Source of the DNA: Dichotomocladium elegans
Lineage: Eukaryota; Mucoromycota; Mucoromycetes; Mucorales; Lichtheimiaceae
Reading direction: 5' to 3'
Length of the DNA: 64,000 nt
Assembly: GCA_025716815.1 (NCBI GenBank)
Contig: JAIXMN010000026.1
Coordinates: 310,001-374,000 of the forward strand
The position numbers and the translations under genes were made by a program. Each line of letters opens with the position of its first letter. Position 1 is the first letter of the stretch. This document shows, in pieces, positions 33,820 through 44,912 of the stretch. The notes beneath the pieces were generated by a model, which worked only from the letters and a program-made list of their open reading frames with translations, was not told the origin of the DNA and ran no database searches.

Positions 33820-34860
33820 GTTACTACCGTTAGCTAAACATCTGTAAGAATGAGAAACGAAACATTCGAAATCACTCAGCTTTAAGATATTGGATGTTTC
33901 ACTGACTAGGGAATCAACGTCTCGCTTCCCAAGAACTATTGGGTTTTACTTTGCTCTTGACAACTGACCAAAAATGCTCAGTCGGATTGAGTTCAGGTGA
34001 GTATGGTGGAAGTTAAGCACATCGATATCCTCGAAACTCAATGTATTTAGCGATATCCTTAGCCTTATGGATAGATACATTATCAAAAACCAAATAATGG
34101 CCCTTCAGATGTTCATACTTATCCATCTTGTCCATTGTAGCCTTAAGGAACTTGAGATAATGTCCAGTTACAGTTCCTCTGCTCGCAACTTCAGATAGAC
34201 CTGCCCTCTTTCTTTTCTTAGTTGATGGCTGTGGGAGTCTCAGACTACACTTAATGATGTCTGATGCTGAGATTGTTCCCGAGATTGTGGTTGTTCATGT
34301 CCTTAATGTTGTGGGTAGTGTAGAAGTCCATTGCTTGGACTATGTCATGCTACGTTTCATATCAATATGGAACCCAGACTCATCAAGACAAACACAGTTT
34401 TTTCTAAGGTCGATGCCGGTGCTATCCCATCTGCGCACCCAGTCAAGGCGCTCTTGGATCTTCGCAGCGCTATTCCTGTTTACAGGCTGAAACCGAGTCA
34501 TTTTTGAAAAGTTGCATTCGTTTATCATAAATCGATGGAGTGTCGTTTTAGGTTCTTTGAGACCCTGAAATCTTTGGAGCAGTTGCTCTAGGACAATGGA
34601 TGGATTCTCATTAATGTATTCTAAAATAACGCTTTTATGCTCTTCATTGAGAATATATGGACGTCCCCTCGCGTTAGCTTCTTTTAAAGATGCTGTCAGA
34701 GTCCTTCCTGTGCTATAATGTCCACCACTGGTCTAAACGACCATGGATTCCTGGCTGCTTTGCAGCAGCTGATGCACCCAAGGCCTTCTCAAACATCAGT
34801 ATGAAAAACCTGGCCTTGTCTTGGTCAATATATGCTGTGTAACTGGGCTTAATCCCCGCT
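33820..34860 (-). mobile_element. Decayed Tc1/mariner transposase (relic B)
   Basis: This minus-strand transposase is nearly full length but broken. Recognisable segments are: YIDQDKARFFILMFEKALGA and ASAAAKQPGIHGR at 34845-34735; RGRPYILNEEHKSVILEYIN near 34680-34610; RNSAAKIQERLDWVRRWDS near 34480-34420; first Asp segment CVCLDESGFHIDMKRSM near 34400-34345; LRLPQPSTKKRKRAG; second Asp segment KGHYLVFDNVSIHKAKD near 34105-34055; then LPPYSPELNPTEHFWSVVKS near 34012-33953. A TAA at 34015-34013 sits just before LPPYSP, and further frameshifts lie near 34715, 34320 and 33945. The DDE residues are still readable. It belongs to the same family as the relic at 20 kb. Ends were not resolved. Confidence 0.88.
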
Positions 34861-35444
34861 TCTATCATTTCGCTTGAGGACGTGTGTGGTGGTAAGCTCA
34901 GAATTATTTTTGAAAGATATGCTACACAGATATACAGTGCGAGAACAAACGTATAACAGAGAGCACATTTCTTCGTCAACGACATTACCTCGGCCATCGT
35001 AAAAAATAGATTGCTCATTTCAGAATGTAAAAGTATATAAAAGAGAAAGAACCAAAGGGAAGAAATGGATTTGCCAAGCGACATCTTTCGGTGGATGCCT
35101 GTGACATTTGATTTGGCATGGGTCTTTTGAGCAAAACGCGATTTTATTTTTGTGATCCTGTAACTTCAAACTGGCAGGGTACGGCTTTGATTAGAGAATA
35201 GTGTATGGCTCAAAACAATAGCGTAGCTTCATTTTCTAATGGGGGCGGAAAAAGTGTGAGAGCGTGTGCTCCCCGTCACTTTGGCTTAATATGGAACCTT
35301 ACCGGAACTTAACACGTCATCGGGCGCCCAATATTAGAGCATAGGCCCGTTATCTTACCTCGCTTACTCCATTTCTAACTACGGTTAATCCTTCCTTCCT
35401 TCCTTCCTTCCTTCCTTTGATCACGCTCTATACAGCAACGTTTC
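34861..35444. other. Intergenic upstream of UFD1 with a CCTT microsatellite
   Basis: A (CCTT)7 run occupies 35390-35417, 27 bp before the UFD1 start. The remainder is AT-rich and probably includes one flank of the mariner element, but no terminal inverted repeat was recognised. Confidence 0.6.
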
Positions 35445-37021
35445 ATGGTAAAATCCGCACGTTCGTTCGTGTCTGGTGTAGACGAGGTATGGGGTTTAAC
35501 AGGAAGGAGCTTTCTTTTTAGTTCAACGGCGGATTTGACGACGAGGATAATCCATTCTCGCCTGGTTACTTTGGTGGCCTAGGTGGTCATCCAATGGCCG
35601 GTCTATTGAACCCTAACCGAGGTTTTTCTGAATTCTACCGATGTTATCCTATTGCTATGATGCAAAGCGGCAATGAGAGAGATAATGTCAACTATGGCGG
35701 CAAGAGTAAGAATTATGCAACGGCAAGAAAGGGAATCTTAGGTTTAACCTACCGGTTGGTTCTACGATGTATTAGTTATTCTTCCCCAATCCGCCCTCGA
35801 AAAGCTTTGTAAGTCCAATATGTGAGTTAGTAACGGCTGCGAACACCTTCCTCATCCTTGGGTGTATTAGCCCAACTCAATATATCTTACCCGATGCTCT
35901 TTCGGTTGATTAACGCCTCCAAGTCCAAACGCAGCCATGCAGGTGTCCTTGAGTTCGTCGCAGAGGAAGGACGCGCGTACCTCCCACAATGGGTGAGCAA
36001 AGAGTTTCGTTAACTGCATCAGTGGATTGTTTTTGGTTTACTTACGTCGTCAATACAAAAATAAGATGATGGAAACGTTAGGTTTGGAGCCCAACGACCT
36101 GCTTGAAATCAAAAATACCACATTACCTCTTGGTTCATTCGTCAAATTACAGCCCCAATCGACAGACTTTTTAGACATCAGTGACCCGAGAGCGGTGTAA
36201 GTGAAGGCAGACGAACAAAGATATGTGTCTTTCAAAGATTGATTAGGATATTCTTTTTCAGACTGGAAAATGCGCTGCGCAACTTCTCCACTTTGACACT
36301 CGGAGATATCATCGAGATTAACTACAATGCAAAGGTATACGCGATTAAGGTCCTTGATGTCAAGCCAAATTTCGAGGACCACTCGGGTATATCAATCGTT
36401 GAGACGGATTTGGAGGTAAACATTCCTAGCACATGATGTACATACTTAAAAAAGCTACGAACTCACCACGTGATATCGATTTCAGGTGGACTTTGCTCCC
36501 CCTGTGGGATATGTGGAGCCTAGCTCTCTTCGTTCGACACCATCATCGTCTATGGTAAAGTGGTTCTTTTTTACTCTTCAGAAGCAAACAGCTGACATAG
36601 GAATGAGTAGAAAAGCCAAATGTTTTCTGACGAGATTTTACAACCAAAGAAGACAGGCTTTGCCGTGTTTGAGGGTACAGGGCGGTCGCTAAGGAAGAAG
36701 GGCAAAGAGTAAGTAATAAGGACAGCACCGGGGCAGAAAAGTTACTCAACAGAGATTGTATGGATCTCCACGGTTTTTAGGGCAGCACGAAGCAGTAAAG
36801 AGGAGGATGGAAAGATGGACACGGAGGAGTCAGAGTTTGATCCAAATGATGATGGGCCTTTAAACCTCCCCTTTGGTCAACTGTTCTTTGGTTTCCCTGT
36901 GGTTCCCCCAAAGCGACCCGAGGACGAGGATGAGCGCGGGGACAAGAAGCTGAGTGCATTCAAAGGCCCCGGACAAACTTTACGTACGAAGAAAACTGGC
37001 AAACGCGATGGTAAATTGTAG
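35445..37021 (+). CDS. UFD1: UFD1, ubiquitin-fusion degradation protein, Cdc48/p97 cofactor
   Basis: Ufd1 with Npl4 recruits ubiquitylated proteins to the Cdc48 ATPase for extraction and proteasomal degradation, including ERAD. The exons are 35445-35486, 35522-35705, 35776-35808, 35871-35992, 36066-36196, 36262-36415, 36486-36554, 36611-36708 and 36781-37021 (357 residues). The N-terminal double-psi barrel domain shows [64 protein letters not shown] [18 protein letters not shown] and [27 protein letters not shown] closes the domain. The C-terminal third is charged and probably binds Cdc48/Npl4. Intron 1 is only 35 nt. Identification is firm. Confidence 0.94.
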
Positions 37022-37440
37022 CAAGATGGCTTGGTTGCTGTATGACGTTATCCATTGACATCCATTCGCTAGGTGGTTCCTCAAGATAACGAGATCTTTA
37101 TTACACTTCCTCAACATGGCTCCCTTGCTTCATCCTCCCATTACGTAGATATCGTCACATCTCAATAATATTATTGCAGCATCACCATCTATCATGGTAC
37201 ATAATAAGCGAACATCTCTCCGTCCTTGAATATAAGATCAGCAATGGTACGGATAGGGTTCTCACTTGGACTGTACGATAAACATGCTTCTGAAAGGGTG
37301 CTTAGCATAAAGCAGAACGAACCCATGGATTTTTCTTGTCTCCAGGCTGTCCGCCACCTAGTTTCGGAGTTTGACAGGAGCCGAACATGAGAAGGAAACA
37401 AAATTTTTCATCCTCGGCTGGCCCCGTTTGGTAGTCAAAC
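37022..37440. other. Intergenic between UFD1 and eIF3L
   Basis: Spacer between two co-directional genes. A 70-codon frame on the minus strand has no motif. Nothing else was seen. Confidence 0.5.
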
Positions 37441-39579
37441 ATGTACCAAGACACGTTTGAAGAGGATGACTTGATGGCTGAGGTTGAGCTCGTTGCTCAA
37501 GCTCGCTATGCCAGCAACGCTGACTATGATGACGATTTCGATGTGGATGGTATGTTATTCGCATGATCTGAGATTTCGCAGCGAGAAAACTGATTTTCAG
37601 TTTTGTTTCCCTGGGGTAGTCGTGTCGAACCATCACCACCACCAGCAGCAGCAACAGCAGCAGCAGTCTGCTCAGATCCCTGACGGTGTCCGCAACTTTA
37701 TCTTGTCATTCTACCGCAATGTTCTTGAGAACAATGTGTTGGATCTGCACAATGCTTACGACAATACGTTCAACAAGCTTTCTGACAAGCATTACTCGAA
37801 GCAGCCCTGGCCTGAGGCCGAGGTCATTGCACCTCTTGTCAACAATGGTGAGTATTTTGAGGTTCCTCTTTTTTTTTTGGCAATATCATATTAAGCAAAG
37901 CGTCCATGTAGACGAGGTGTTCCTGACTCTGTACCGGGAGCTCTATTTCCGCCACCTCTACCGGCGTATGACCCCCACGATCGAGCACCGTTTCCGCTCT
38001 TATGAGAACTATTGCGATCTCTTCAACTATATCTTGAGTAAGCAGAGCAAGCCAAAAAACACACACAGAGAGAGTGTGTGTGTGCGTGACTGAATGGATT
38101 GGGAAAGAGTAATCGCAAGAAACTGATCTGCTGCTGCGTGGAACGCATAGATTCGGATGGACCTGTTAATCTTGAATTGCCCAACCAATGGCTTTGGGAC
38201 ATTATTGACGAGTTCATTTATCAGTACCAGTCCTTCAGCAACTATCGCGACCGTCTCAAGAACAAGTCGGAAGAGGAGATCGCGTTGCTCAAGGGGAACA
38301 CGCAGATTTGGACTACGTACAGTGTCCTTAATGTGTTTTACTCCTTGATCTCCAAGTCGCGTATCATGGAGCAGATGCTTGTCAGCAAGAACGGCGGTGA
38401 CATGATGTAAGCAAGAGAGAGAACAGGATGGATCATGTTTACTGATTGCATTGTCGTTCCGTTTTCGTTAGGGAGGCTGCTGGTGAATACGGCACTCGTC
38501 CCTTGTACAAGACCCTCGGTTACTTCTCCATCATTGGTCTTGTCCGTGTGCACTGCTTGATGGGCGACTTCATGCTTGCGCTCAAGAGAATGGACAATGT
38601 TGTGTTGAGCAAAAAGGTAATTTGAAAAGCATTGGGATTTGAAGAGGAGGGAATTAAGCTAGGTGTTATTTATATGTAGTCAATCATGGCGCGTGTTACT
38701 GGATGCACTTTGACTACCTACTACTATGTTGGTTTTGCTTACATGATGATGCGCCGTTATGCGGATGCCATCAAGATCTTCTCTGATGCGCTGGCCTATA
38801 TCCAACGCTTCAAACATTACGGCCGGTCGTACCAACTCGAGCAGGTTAGCAAGAAGATTGACCAGATCTACGCCCTCCTGGCTATGTGCGTTTCTTTATG
38901 CCCAACCCGGCTTGACGAGACTGTGCACTCACCCCTTCGTGAGCGCCATGGTGAGCACATTTCCAAGATGACGAAGGGGTAAGCAGAGGGAAGGGAAAGA
39001 GATGGAAGGAAGAATGGTTACAAATTCGGATGGATTGTAGAGAGGAAGGTCTTCAGACCTTTGAAGAGCTTTTCCAGTATGCCTGTCCCAAGTTCATTTC
39101 CGCTTCTCCTCAGTTGGACGGTGCCCCTCGACCTGTAAGTTGATGAGAGAATGTGGGACATCGGAAGGAGGGGTCTTTTTATCTGACACGTCTTTTTATA
39201 TAAGGATCTTCATGCCACATACGTCAAGCTGTTCCTTGCGGACGTGCGCAATCAGATCATGCTGCCTACGCTTCGGTCATTCATGAAGCTGTACACAACG
39301 ATGGGCGTTGAAAAGCTTGCCAAGTTCTTGGAGATCAGCCCCGAGCAGCTGACAACGCAACTGTTGATGTGCAAGCAAAAGTCGCGCCAAATCCGGAAGC
39401 AGGAGAATGGCAATCTGTTGGACGGAGAGTACTTACCGACGTCTGACCTTGACTTCTGCCTCAAGCAGGATGTGCTTCATATTGCGGAGAGTAAGGTGGG
39501 CCGTCGTGTGGGTGATTGGTTCCTGCGCCAGTTGAACCGATGTGAGGATCTTGTGGCGGGTTTAGAGCAGAAGGCCTAA
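37441..39579 (+). CDS. Translation initiation factor eIF3 subunit L
   Basis: This gene encodes a PCI-domain subunit of eIF3, which organises the 43S preinitiation complex; it is present in filamentous fungi but absent from budding yeast. The exons are 37441-37549, 37620-37847, 37912-38037, 38151-38406, 38472-38616, 38680-38978, 39041-39134 and 39205-39579 (543 residues). An acidic N-terminus is followed by a His/Gln run near residues 40-52. The conserved core contains [58 protein letters not shown] and, in the PCI part, [20 protein letters not shown]. The length fits the family. The acceptor of intron 3 at 38150 was fixed by phase. It is followed by a CA/CT-rich 3' flank. Confidence 0.95.
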
Positions 39580-40038
39580 GTGTGTCCCCCTGGGGTTTTC
39601 TCTCTCTTTCTCATTTCCCGTATATACGCGCGCGCGCAAACAAACAAACAAAGCACGCGCACGCACGCACACACACAGACACATATATACACACACTTTC
39701 TACACACTTCACGGACCAAATGCTCTCTCCTCGCATGCACATGCACTCATATACTCTCTCTTTCTCTCTCTGTTTTTCTCTTTATTCTTTTGTGCATGAT
39801 ACTTTTGAAGAACAGCCATTAACTATAAAAAAAACGATAAGATGCCATACAAACGAGAGAAATTCTCAAAATGAATTAGGGTTGTTAATGCGATCATCGT
39901 CTTCATACGTTTTCTCCCTTCTCCCTTCTCTCCAGTGCCAGTGTATGCAAACAGGAGGGGTGGCGGGACGTGCTTTGAGCATTGAATTCCATTCAATACA
40001 TAATATCTATCTATAAAGGTGGTAGGAGGTTGTATCGT
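39580..40038. other. Convergent intergenic region with simple repeats
   Basis: Between the 3' ends of eIF3L and the EHD gene. It contains (CA)/(CGCA)-rich and (CT)-rich simple sequence at about 39625-39785. No gene was seen. Confidence 0.6.
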
Positions 40039-41880
40039 CTAAATTTTTCTACTTGGCATCAACGACTGAGGTAATTTTTCGGGGAGTTCGACATTATGTT
40101 GGATTGCCTTAATGAGATGCATGGCGACAGAAAACTGATCAATATCCATGTATCCGTCACCATCCCAATCTGCAAGGCGCCAGACCTGCGCAAGCTCTTC
40201 ATTTGGAACACCGGTCTCCATGAGGACAGGTTTAATCTGAGCACCCGAGACGACACCCTCGCGCGGGCGAAGTTGGTGAAAGATGGGTAGATATTGGGTC
40301 TTGTCAATGGCCGTAAACTGCCAGAAATTGGCCGGGAGACCGCCATGGGCCGAGTCAGCAATGCCCATGTTATTGTTGGACAGATCATCAAAAGGATTCC
40401 GCTGGCTCTCTGCGAGCTCAGGGTTGCCCATTGGAAAGCGGGACATGAGCTTCGGCAGATCGACGGAAAGGGCGTCATCGACGCGTGCTAGAAGATCTTC
40501 TTTGATGTTCTTAAACTTATCCATATCGTAAAGCTCGAGATTCCGCTTGAACTTCTCAGCGTTGGGGAAGTCACCCGCTGGCAGATGATAGCGCTGCTGG
40601 ATTTTGAGGAATTCCTGGTCGAGATTGTTGAGCAACGCCTGTCGTTTCTTTTTTTTTCCAAACATGGATGGCATTTCTTTCTTCAGATGGCCGATGATCA
40701 GCGCATGAACCTATGAGATGTGTGGATAACGTTATATCAAGTGAAGAACCCCTTCCCCAATCTAAGGCACTCCCAACTTGCCCTTGCTAACCGTGCCCGC
40801 TTGACAATCTCGTTGATCTTTCGAATAGCCGCATTCCGACGAAGCTCCTTGAGGTCGCGCAAAAGGTCTTTCGATTCGGCTTCAATAAGTTCTCGGCAGT
40901 CCTCAAAACAATTAGGTGGTTTCTCGGTCCAGAATGAGCTGAGGTATACACGCATCACCTCCGGGGTTTGGACGACCTTGCCGAGCGACCACATCATGGC
41001 GCCATAACTTGTAAAAAAAAAAAAGTCAATCTATCAGCCGCCACTTTGATTCCCGTCTCTTTCCTATGTTCAACTTACACTCGCATCAGCTGCTGCTGAC
41101 TAACCATGTCACTTTTGTTGAGCACAACGCGCACCTTCTCCTCTTGGCCTCGAAGACTGTGGATGGCCATTTTGAACTCGTTTGATATATCAAGCTTGTG
41201 CGAGTCAAATAACAGCAGGATCAGGTCCGACCGCTCTGCAAACCATTCGATGACCTGCGTAAAGTCATAGCCGCGCTCGATACGCTGCTTGTCACCGGCA
41301 AGGATACCGGGCGTGTCAACGATGGTCATGTTCTCCAGAACAGGAGACGGAGTCTGCGAAACCTGGAAGCGGGACAAGAAGGCCTGTCCAAAGCGGTTAA
41401 GACCTCGGAAGGGCAGTTCCTGATTGACGGCTGCCGCGTTACCGGGAATCACCCTGTCCTCTCCGCCGTACATGACTGATACAAACTTGTCCGTCGTGGG
41501 CTCGACGCCGATATGTTCGCCAGGATAGCTTTTGTCGAGCAAGTATCGGATAAATGTTGTTTTACCCTACAATTGGGGATTTTCGTCTTTGTAGGTTAAA
41601 AGGGAAGCTCAAGTGGGAGGGGAAAAAGATTTACAGTGGAGTATTGGCCAATCAAAAGCACGATCGGCTTGGCCTCAATATCCGAATCTGTCAAGGGTGC
41701 CGAGTGGAAACCTTCAAAGTTGTAGGTCACCTCAAGCGGTCGAATCTTTGACTTGTATATCTTTTTGACACCTTCAATAATCTGGTTGTATTCGTCGTCG
41801 CCCCAGTTCTGAGCACTGTTATGAGGCGAGTGCGCTTGAGCAGACTCATTGACAGGTGGATCTTTATGTTTAAGCGGCAT
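40039..41880 (-). CDS. EH-domain-containing membrane-remodelling ATPase (EHD/PAST1)
   Basis: EHD proteins are dynamin-like ATPases that assemble on endosomal membranes and act in endocytic recycling. The exons are 41880-41635, 41566-41079, 41007-40782 and 40710-40039 (543 residues, the family norm). The P-loop LIGQYSTGKTTFIRYLL is split by intron 1. DTPGILAGDKQRIERGYDF (G3) and VVLNKSDMV (G4) follow. The C-terminal EH domain shows PANFWQFTAIDKTQYLPIF and a calcium-type EF-hand loop DWDGDGYMDIDQF. A basic KKKKRQ patch lies in the helical region. Intron 3 (40781-40711) starts GCAAGT and must be read as a GC-AG intron to join RARLAR to VHALIIGHLKKEMPS. Identification is firm. Confidence 0.95.
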
Positions 41881-42361
41881 TGGCTTTGGATTTCAAAAAG
41901 ACAATCTTCTTAAGCACGAGAGTTGCAGAAACAAACACGGTCAAATAAAAGGAAAGAAGAAAGGGAAAAACAAAAAACTCCGTCGGATCGTTCTTCATGC
42001 TAAACCAACTTGGCGCGTCATTTAATGCCCTTGCTCATAGAGCAGGGTTGCCAGCTCCATATAAAACTCCGTGGATTCAAACCGCTTCTGGCTACTACCC
42101 TGTTTCCCCTCCAGCAAAGAGGAGGGAAGAGCAGAACGTAGACTATATCTAGATGGGGATAGATAGATAGATAGATCACAGCCACCATCGGGTGATTATT
42201 TCGTCGTGGGAGGGTACTCAATGTTAGCCAAAGGGTGTTCTGGTCTATCTTCTTCTCCCCACCCCCTTCAGTGAAGGTCCCTCCCTTCCCCCTCCCCAAC
42301 CATGGGTTTCAACCGCGCACGCATCGAATTAGTTTCAACATCAGGACCCCCCCTTTCTTTT
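41881..42361. other. Intergenic upstream of the EHD gene
   Basis: Holds the EHD promoter and the lipase 3' flank. A (GATA)4 run lies at about 42160-42176. Nothing else was seen. Confidence 0.55.
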
Positions 42362-43500
42362 TTACCTTTCGCCATTCAATTCCCAATGACTGGCGTCCAA
42401 TGTTTTGATATACCTGCCCCACCTGGCGCTTTCGACGGAGACGATCCCGTCGTTCGTGCCTTCCTTGGCATGGACTACTTGCCAAGTCCGACCGAGGAAT
42501 GTCCATGGGGGAATCATAGTGCCATCAGCACCATAGGAATAGTATGCCACGGTGGGGTCATCGGGGGTGTTTGGGTTGAAATGATTTCTGCAATAGTCGG
42601 TTGTGAGGTTGGCATAGGCGGGTGTGTCAACCATTCGGAGGATGGAGTCGAAGAAGCGCGGCTGGCGGCCGTGTGCCTGAGGGGATGATTGGCAGTAGGT
42701 TACACCAACACCAACGTGATCTCGAAACCAATCCATGACGGGGGAACCGCGGTGGGGTGTTGAGATGGTCGTCAGGGATTGGACGTGGTAAGCGCGGTTG
42801 CGGATGTGGGACAATAGCAGACGACAGTCGAGACCGCCCTGGAGTGGGGGACGTTCAGCGCTGGCGAGGTTAGCTTGTTTTCTTTCTCGATTCGGGGAAC
42901 TTTTTCGTCTCTGTTTGTTTCTTTTACCATAGAATGAGCAACGAAATTGAGCGGTTTCCCGGCCAGAATGGACGTTAAGATCGAGTGGAGCTCCTGCGCA
43001 CGTTCAACAATACTCCCAGTGCGAGGAACCTTCGTCACAACAACTTTGGCGCCAAGCTTAGCGAGAGCCTCTTCGATGCCTCCCCAGTACCGAATCTGAA
43101 GCTTGGGGAAACTCGCAGGACCGCGCCGATCAAAGCCATATAATCCATGGCAGAGAACAATAGGCGCGCGCGGTGGGCGGTATTGCGGTGTGACAGGCGC
43201 ATCGAGACCTGTGGGGTGGTGGCGGTGGTACGTTGACGCGACGCTCTTTCCGTTGCTTGTCGTGGCAGATGCTGTTGTGGTCGAGGAAAAGTATTGCGCC
43301 GCTGCCAGTGTGTCGATGACCACGCCTCTGCCACGCCTGTGTTTCATCAAAAGCCGCGGATACAGCACTCGCAGGGATGATGCGTTCGCCGTATGTTTTC
43401 TAAAGCGCAGCTTAAGGAGAAGATGCTGCCGCCGAAGGAAATTATTGAAGACGGAGTCGCGTAGATTATTGATGAGGATGGAGAGGGATATCGACACCAT
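42362..43500 (-). CDS. Alpha/beta-hydrolase lipase, TGL2-like
   Basis: This gene encodes a predicted triacylglycerol lipase or esterase. The exons are 43500-42928 and 42838-42362 (349 residues). The N-terminal ~95 residues are basic, Ser/Thr/Ala-rich and could be a mitochondrial presequence, as in yeast Tgl2. The hydrolase domain starts at PIVLCHGLYGFDRRG. VPRTGSIVERAQELHSIL precedes the nucleophile elbow AHSMGG (Ser about 190), which is reassembled across the intron. SLTTISTPHRGSPVMDWF follows, then a likely acid in GTNDGIVSVESARWG and a likely catalytic His in DASHWE near the C-terminus. A donor-like GGTAAA overlaps the stop, so a short extra exon is possible. Confidence 0.85.
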
Positions 43501-44040
43501 GGCAGCTGTGTGCGTCTGCTTGTGTGTGTGTGTGTGTGTGTGCGTGTGCGTGTGTGTTTAAGGATTAAGTAGAAAGTAATAAAGTAAAATGAGGTGGACG
43601 AATAAAGGAATAAGGTGATCTTATTTTTTCTTTTCTCACACCTCTCGTGCTCAACAAACATCCCCATCCAGATCATTCGAACTTCAAAGCCCGTCGGAGG
43701 GCCCCCAGTTTGCTGAGTGGGGGTAGCACCCCTGTTCATTTTTTAAAATCACGGTTTGAGACATGTACTTCCAGAGGCCAATAAGGAGAGGAACATTTTC
43801 TCACTCGCCCCATAACCGAACCGAAAATCACATGCCGCGGAGATTCATCCCAGCGCAAGATCAGGCATATTTGAAACCGATTCAGTAATTTAAAAAGCCT
43901 TCTCTCCCTCTCTTTTCTGCCGACACCCAAAAAATGGGGGAATGGGACTGAAATTTTTTTGCTGACAGAAGCAAGCAAGAATCATGCCCAAAATTTTTTT
44001 TTTCGTTTGCAGTTATTTTGAATTTAAATAGAATGATTTC
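43501..44040. other. Intergenic with a TG microsatellite
   Basis: TG-rich simple sequence at 43521-43557 lies just upstream of the lipase start. The rest separates the lipase promoter from the 3' end of the U2 gene. No gene was seen. Confidence 0.55.
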
Positions 44041-44223
44041 GGCGTCACACAGCTGACAGTGTCAGGCCGCGGACACCTGTGGTCCCGCCGATGGCAAGCC
44101 AGAGCGGAGGGACCGGACGGAAAAAATTAGAATAACAACGAGTGGATCGAAATCCACATTATAGTTGTTAAACTATAAAGAACAGATACTACACTTGATC
44201 TTAGCCAAAAGGCCTGAGAGGAT
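44041..44223 (-). ncRNA. U2 spliceosomal snRNA
   Basis: On the minus strand, transcription starts with ATCCTCTCAGGCC at 44223 and reads on through TTTTGGCTAAGATCAAGTG and GTAGTATCTGTTC. This is the universally conserved 5' part of U2, including stem I and the GUAGUA branch-point recognition sequence. The Sm site is the AATTTTTTCC near 44120-44129. Two GC-rich stem-loops follow (gggacc...and the palindromic gcctgacactgtcagc region), matching U2 stems III and IV. The 3' end at about 44041 is estimated from the end of the last helix. About 183 nt is the usual length. Confidence 0.95.
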
Positions 44224-44253
44224 GAGGTTCATCGAGTTCGCAAGATGGGTCCT

Positions 44254-44261
44254 TATTTATA
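44254..44261 (-). promoter_or_regulatory. TATA box of the U2 snRNA gene
   Basis: TATAAATA on the minus strand, centred about 34 bp upstream of the U2 5' end. The spacing is right for RNA polymerase II initiation. Confidence 0.65.
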
Positions 44262-44912
44262 GTTTTTCAAGCGAGCGGAATACTGCAATAACGGAAACCG
44301 AAAATGTTGTCTTCCCGCGACATGGCGCTACTTTCAGCCGGTTTCAGCCGTTTGTAAAACCGCGCCCCCAAGGGAAGAGTCACGAAGTGTAGGACGACGA
44401 CGACCTGGGGGGGGGGAATATAGAGTATTAGATTACTCAGCTGAGGTATACTGTAATGAGGAGCAGCAGCAGCAGCCCTTGACCCAGCCGGGTCTGCCCA
44501 AGCCCCACACATACACACGCACTCGCAATCTCAAACGCCGGCAATGGTTATGTAGACAGACAAACAAATAAGTACGCATTCCCAGGGGTCAAGCGTTATT
44601 TCGAGCAAATACAGTTCTTACGCCCTTGACGAGTTCTGCTTCTTTAACGTAACGAGCAGAGCTCTGTGTCCCAACCCCTGCTGCTCTTATCTCACTGATC
44701 ATCGTCTATCTATTGTGTTTGTACACCATTGAAAAGAATTGGGGAGCGGCACGGCTTATGTTGGCATTTCGCACTCGGAGGCGTAATGCTTACCACCCGC
44801 TCAGAACTGAAATGTCCAAGTAAACAGTCACGAATTGACACATGTCGTACACCACATTTTTTTGAAAGCTCCCTAAGCCTCCGACCTTGTCATTTAAGCA
44901 TTTCTCACCACC
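44262..44912. other. Divergent region between U2 snRNA and the RPA34-like gene
   Basis: Contains a G9 run near 44408-44416 and a CAG run near 44464-44476. A CT-rich stretch precedes the ATG at 44913. No additional gene was recognised. Confidence 0.5.

Noticed and set aside
37620..37660. Alternative acceptor near 37600 for eIF3L intron 1
   Set aside because: It puts the conserved downstream exon out of frame; the acceptor at 37619 keeps phase.
39620..39790. Telomere-like or regulatory simple repeats downstream of eIF3L
   Set aside because: They are mixed CA/CT microsatellites without a telomeric unit; a low-complexity 3' flank explains them.
44165..44392. Plus-strand 75-codon frame over the U2 locus
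   Set aside because: It overlaps the antisense of a clear U2 snRNA gene and its promoter.
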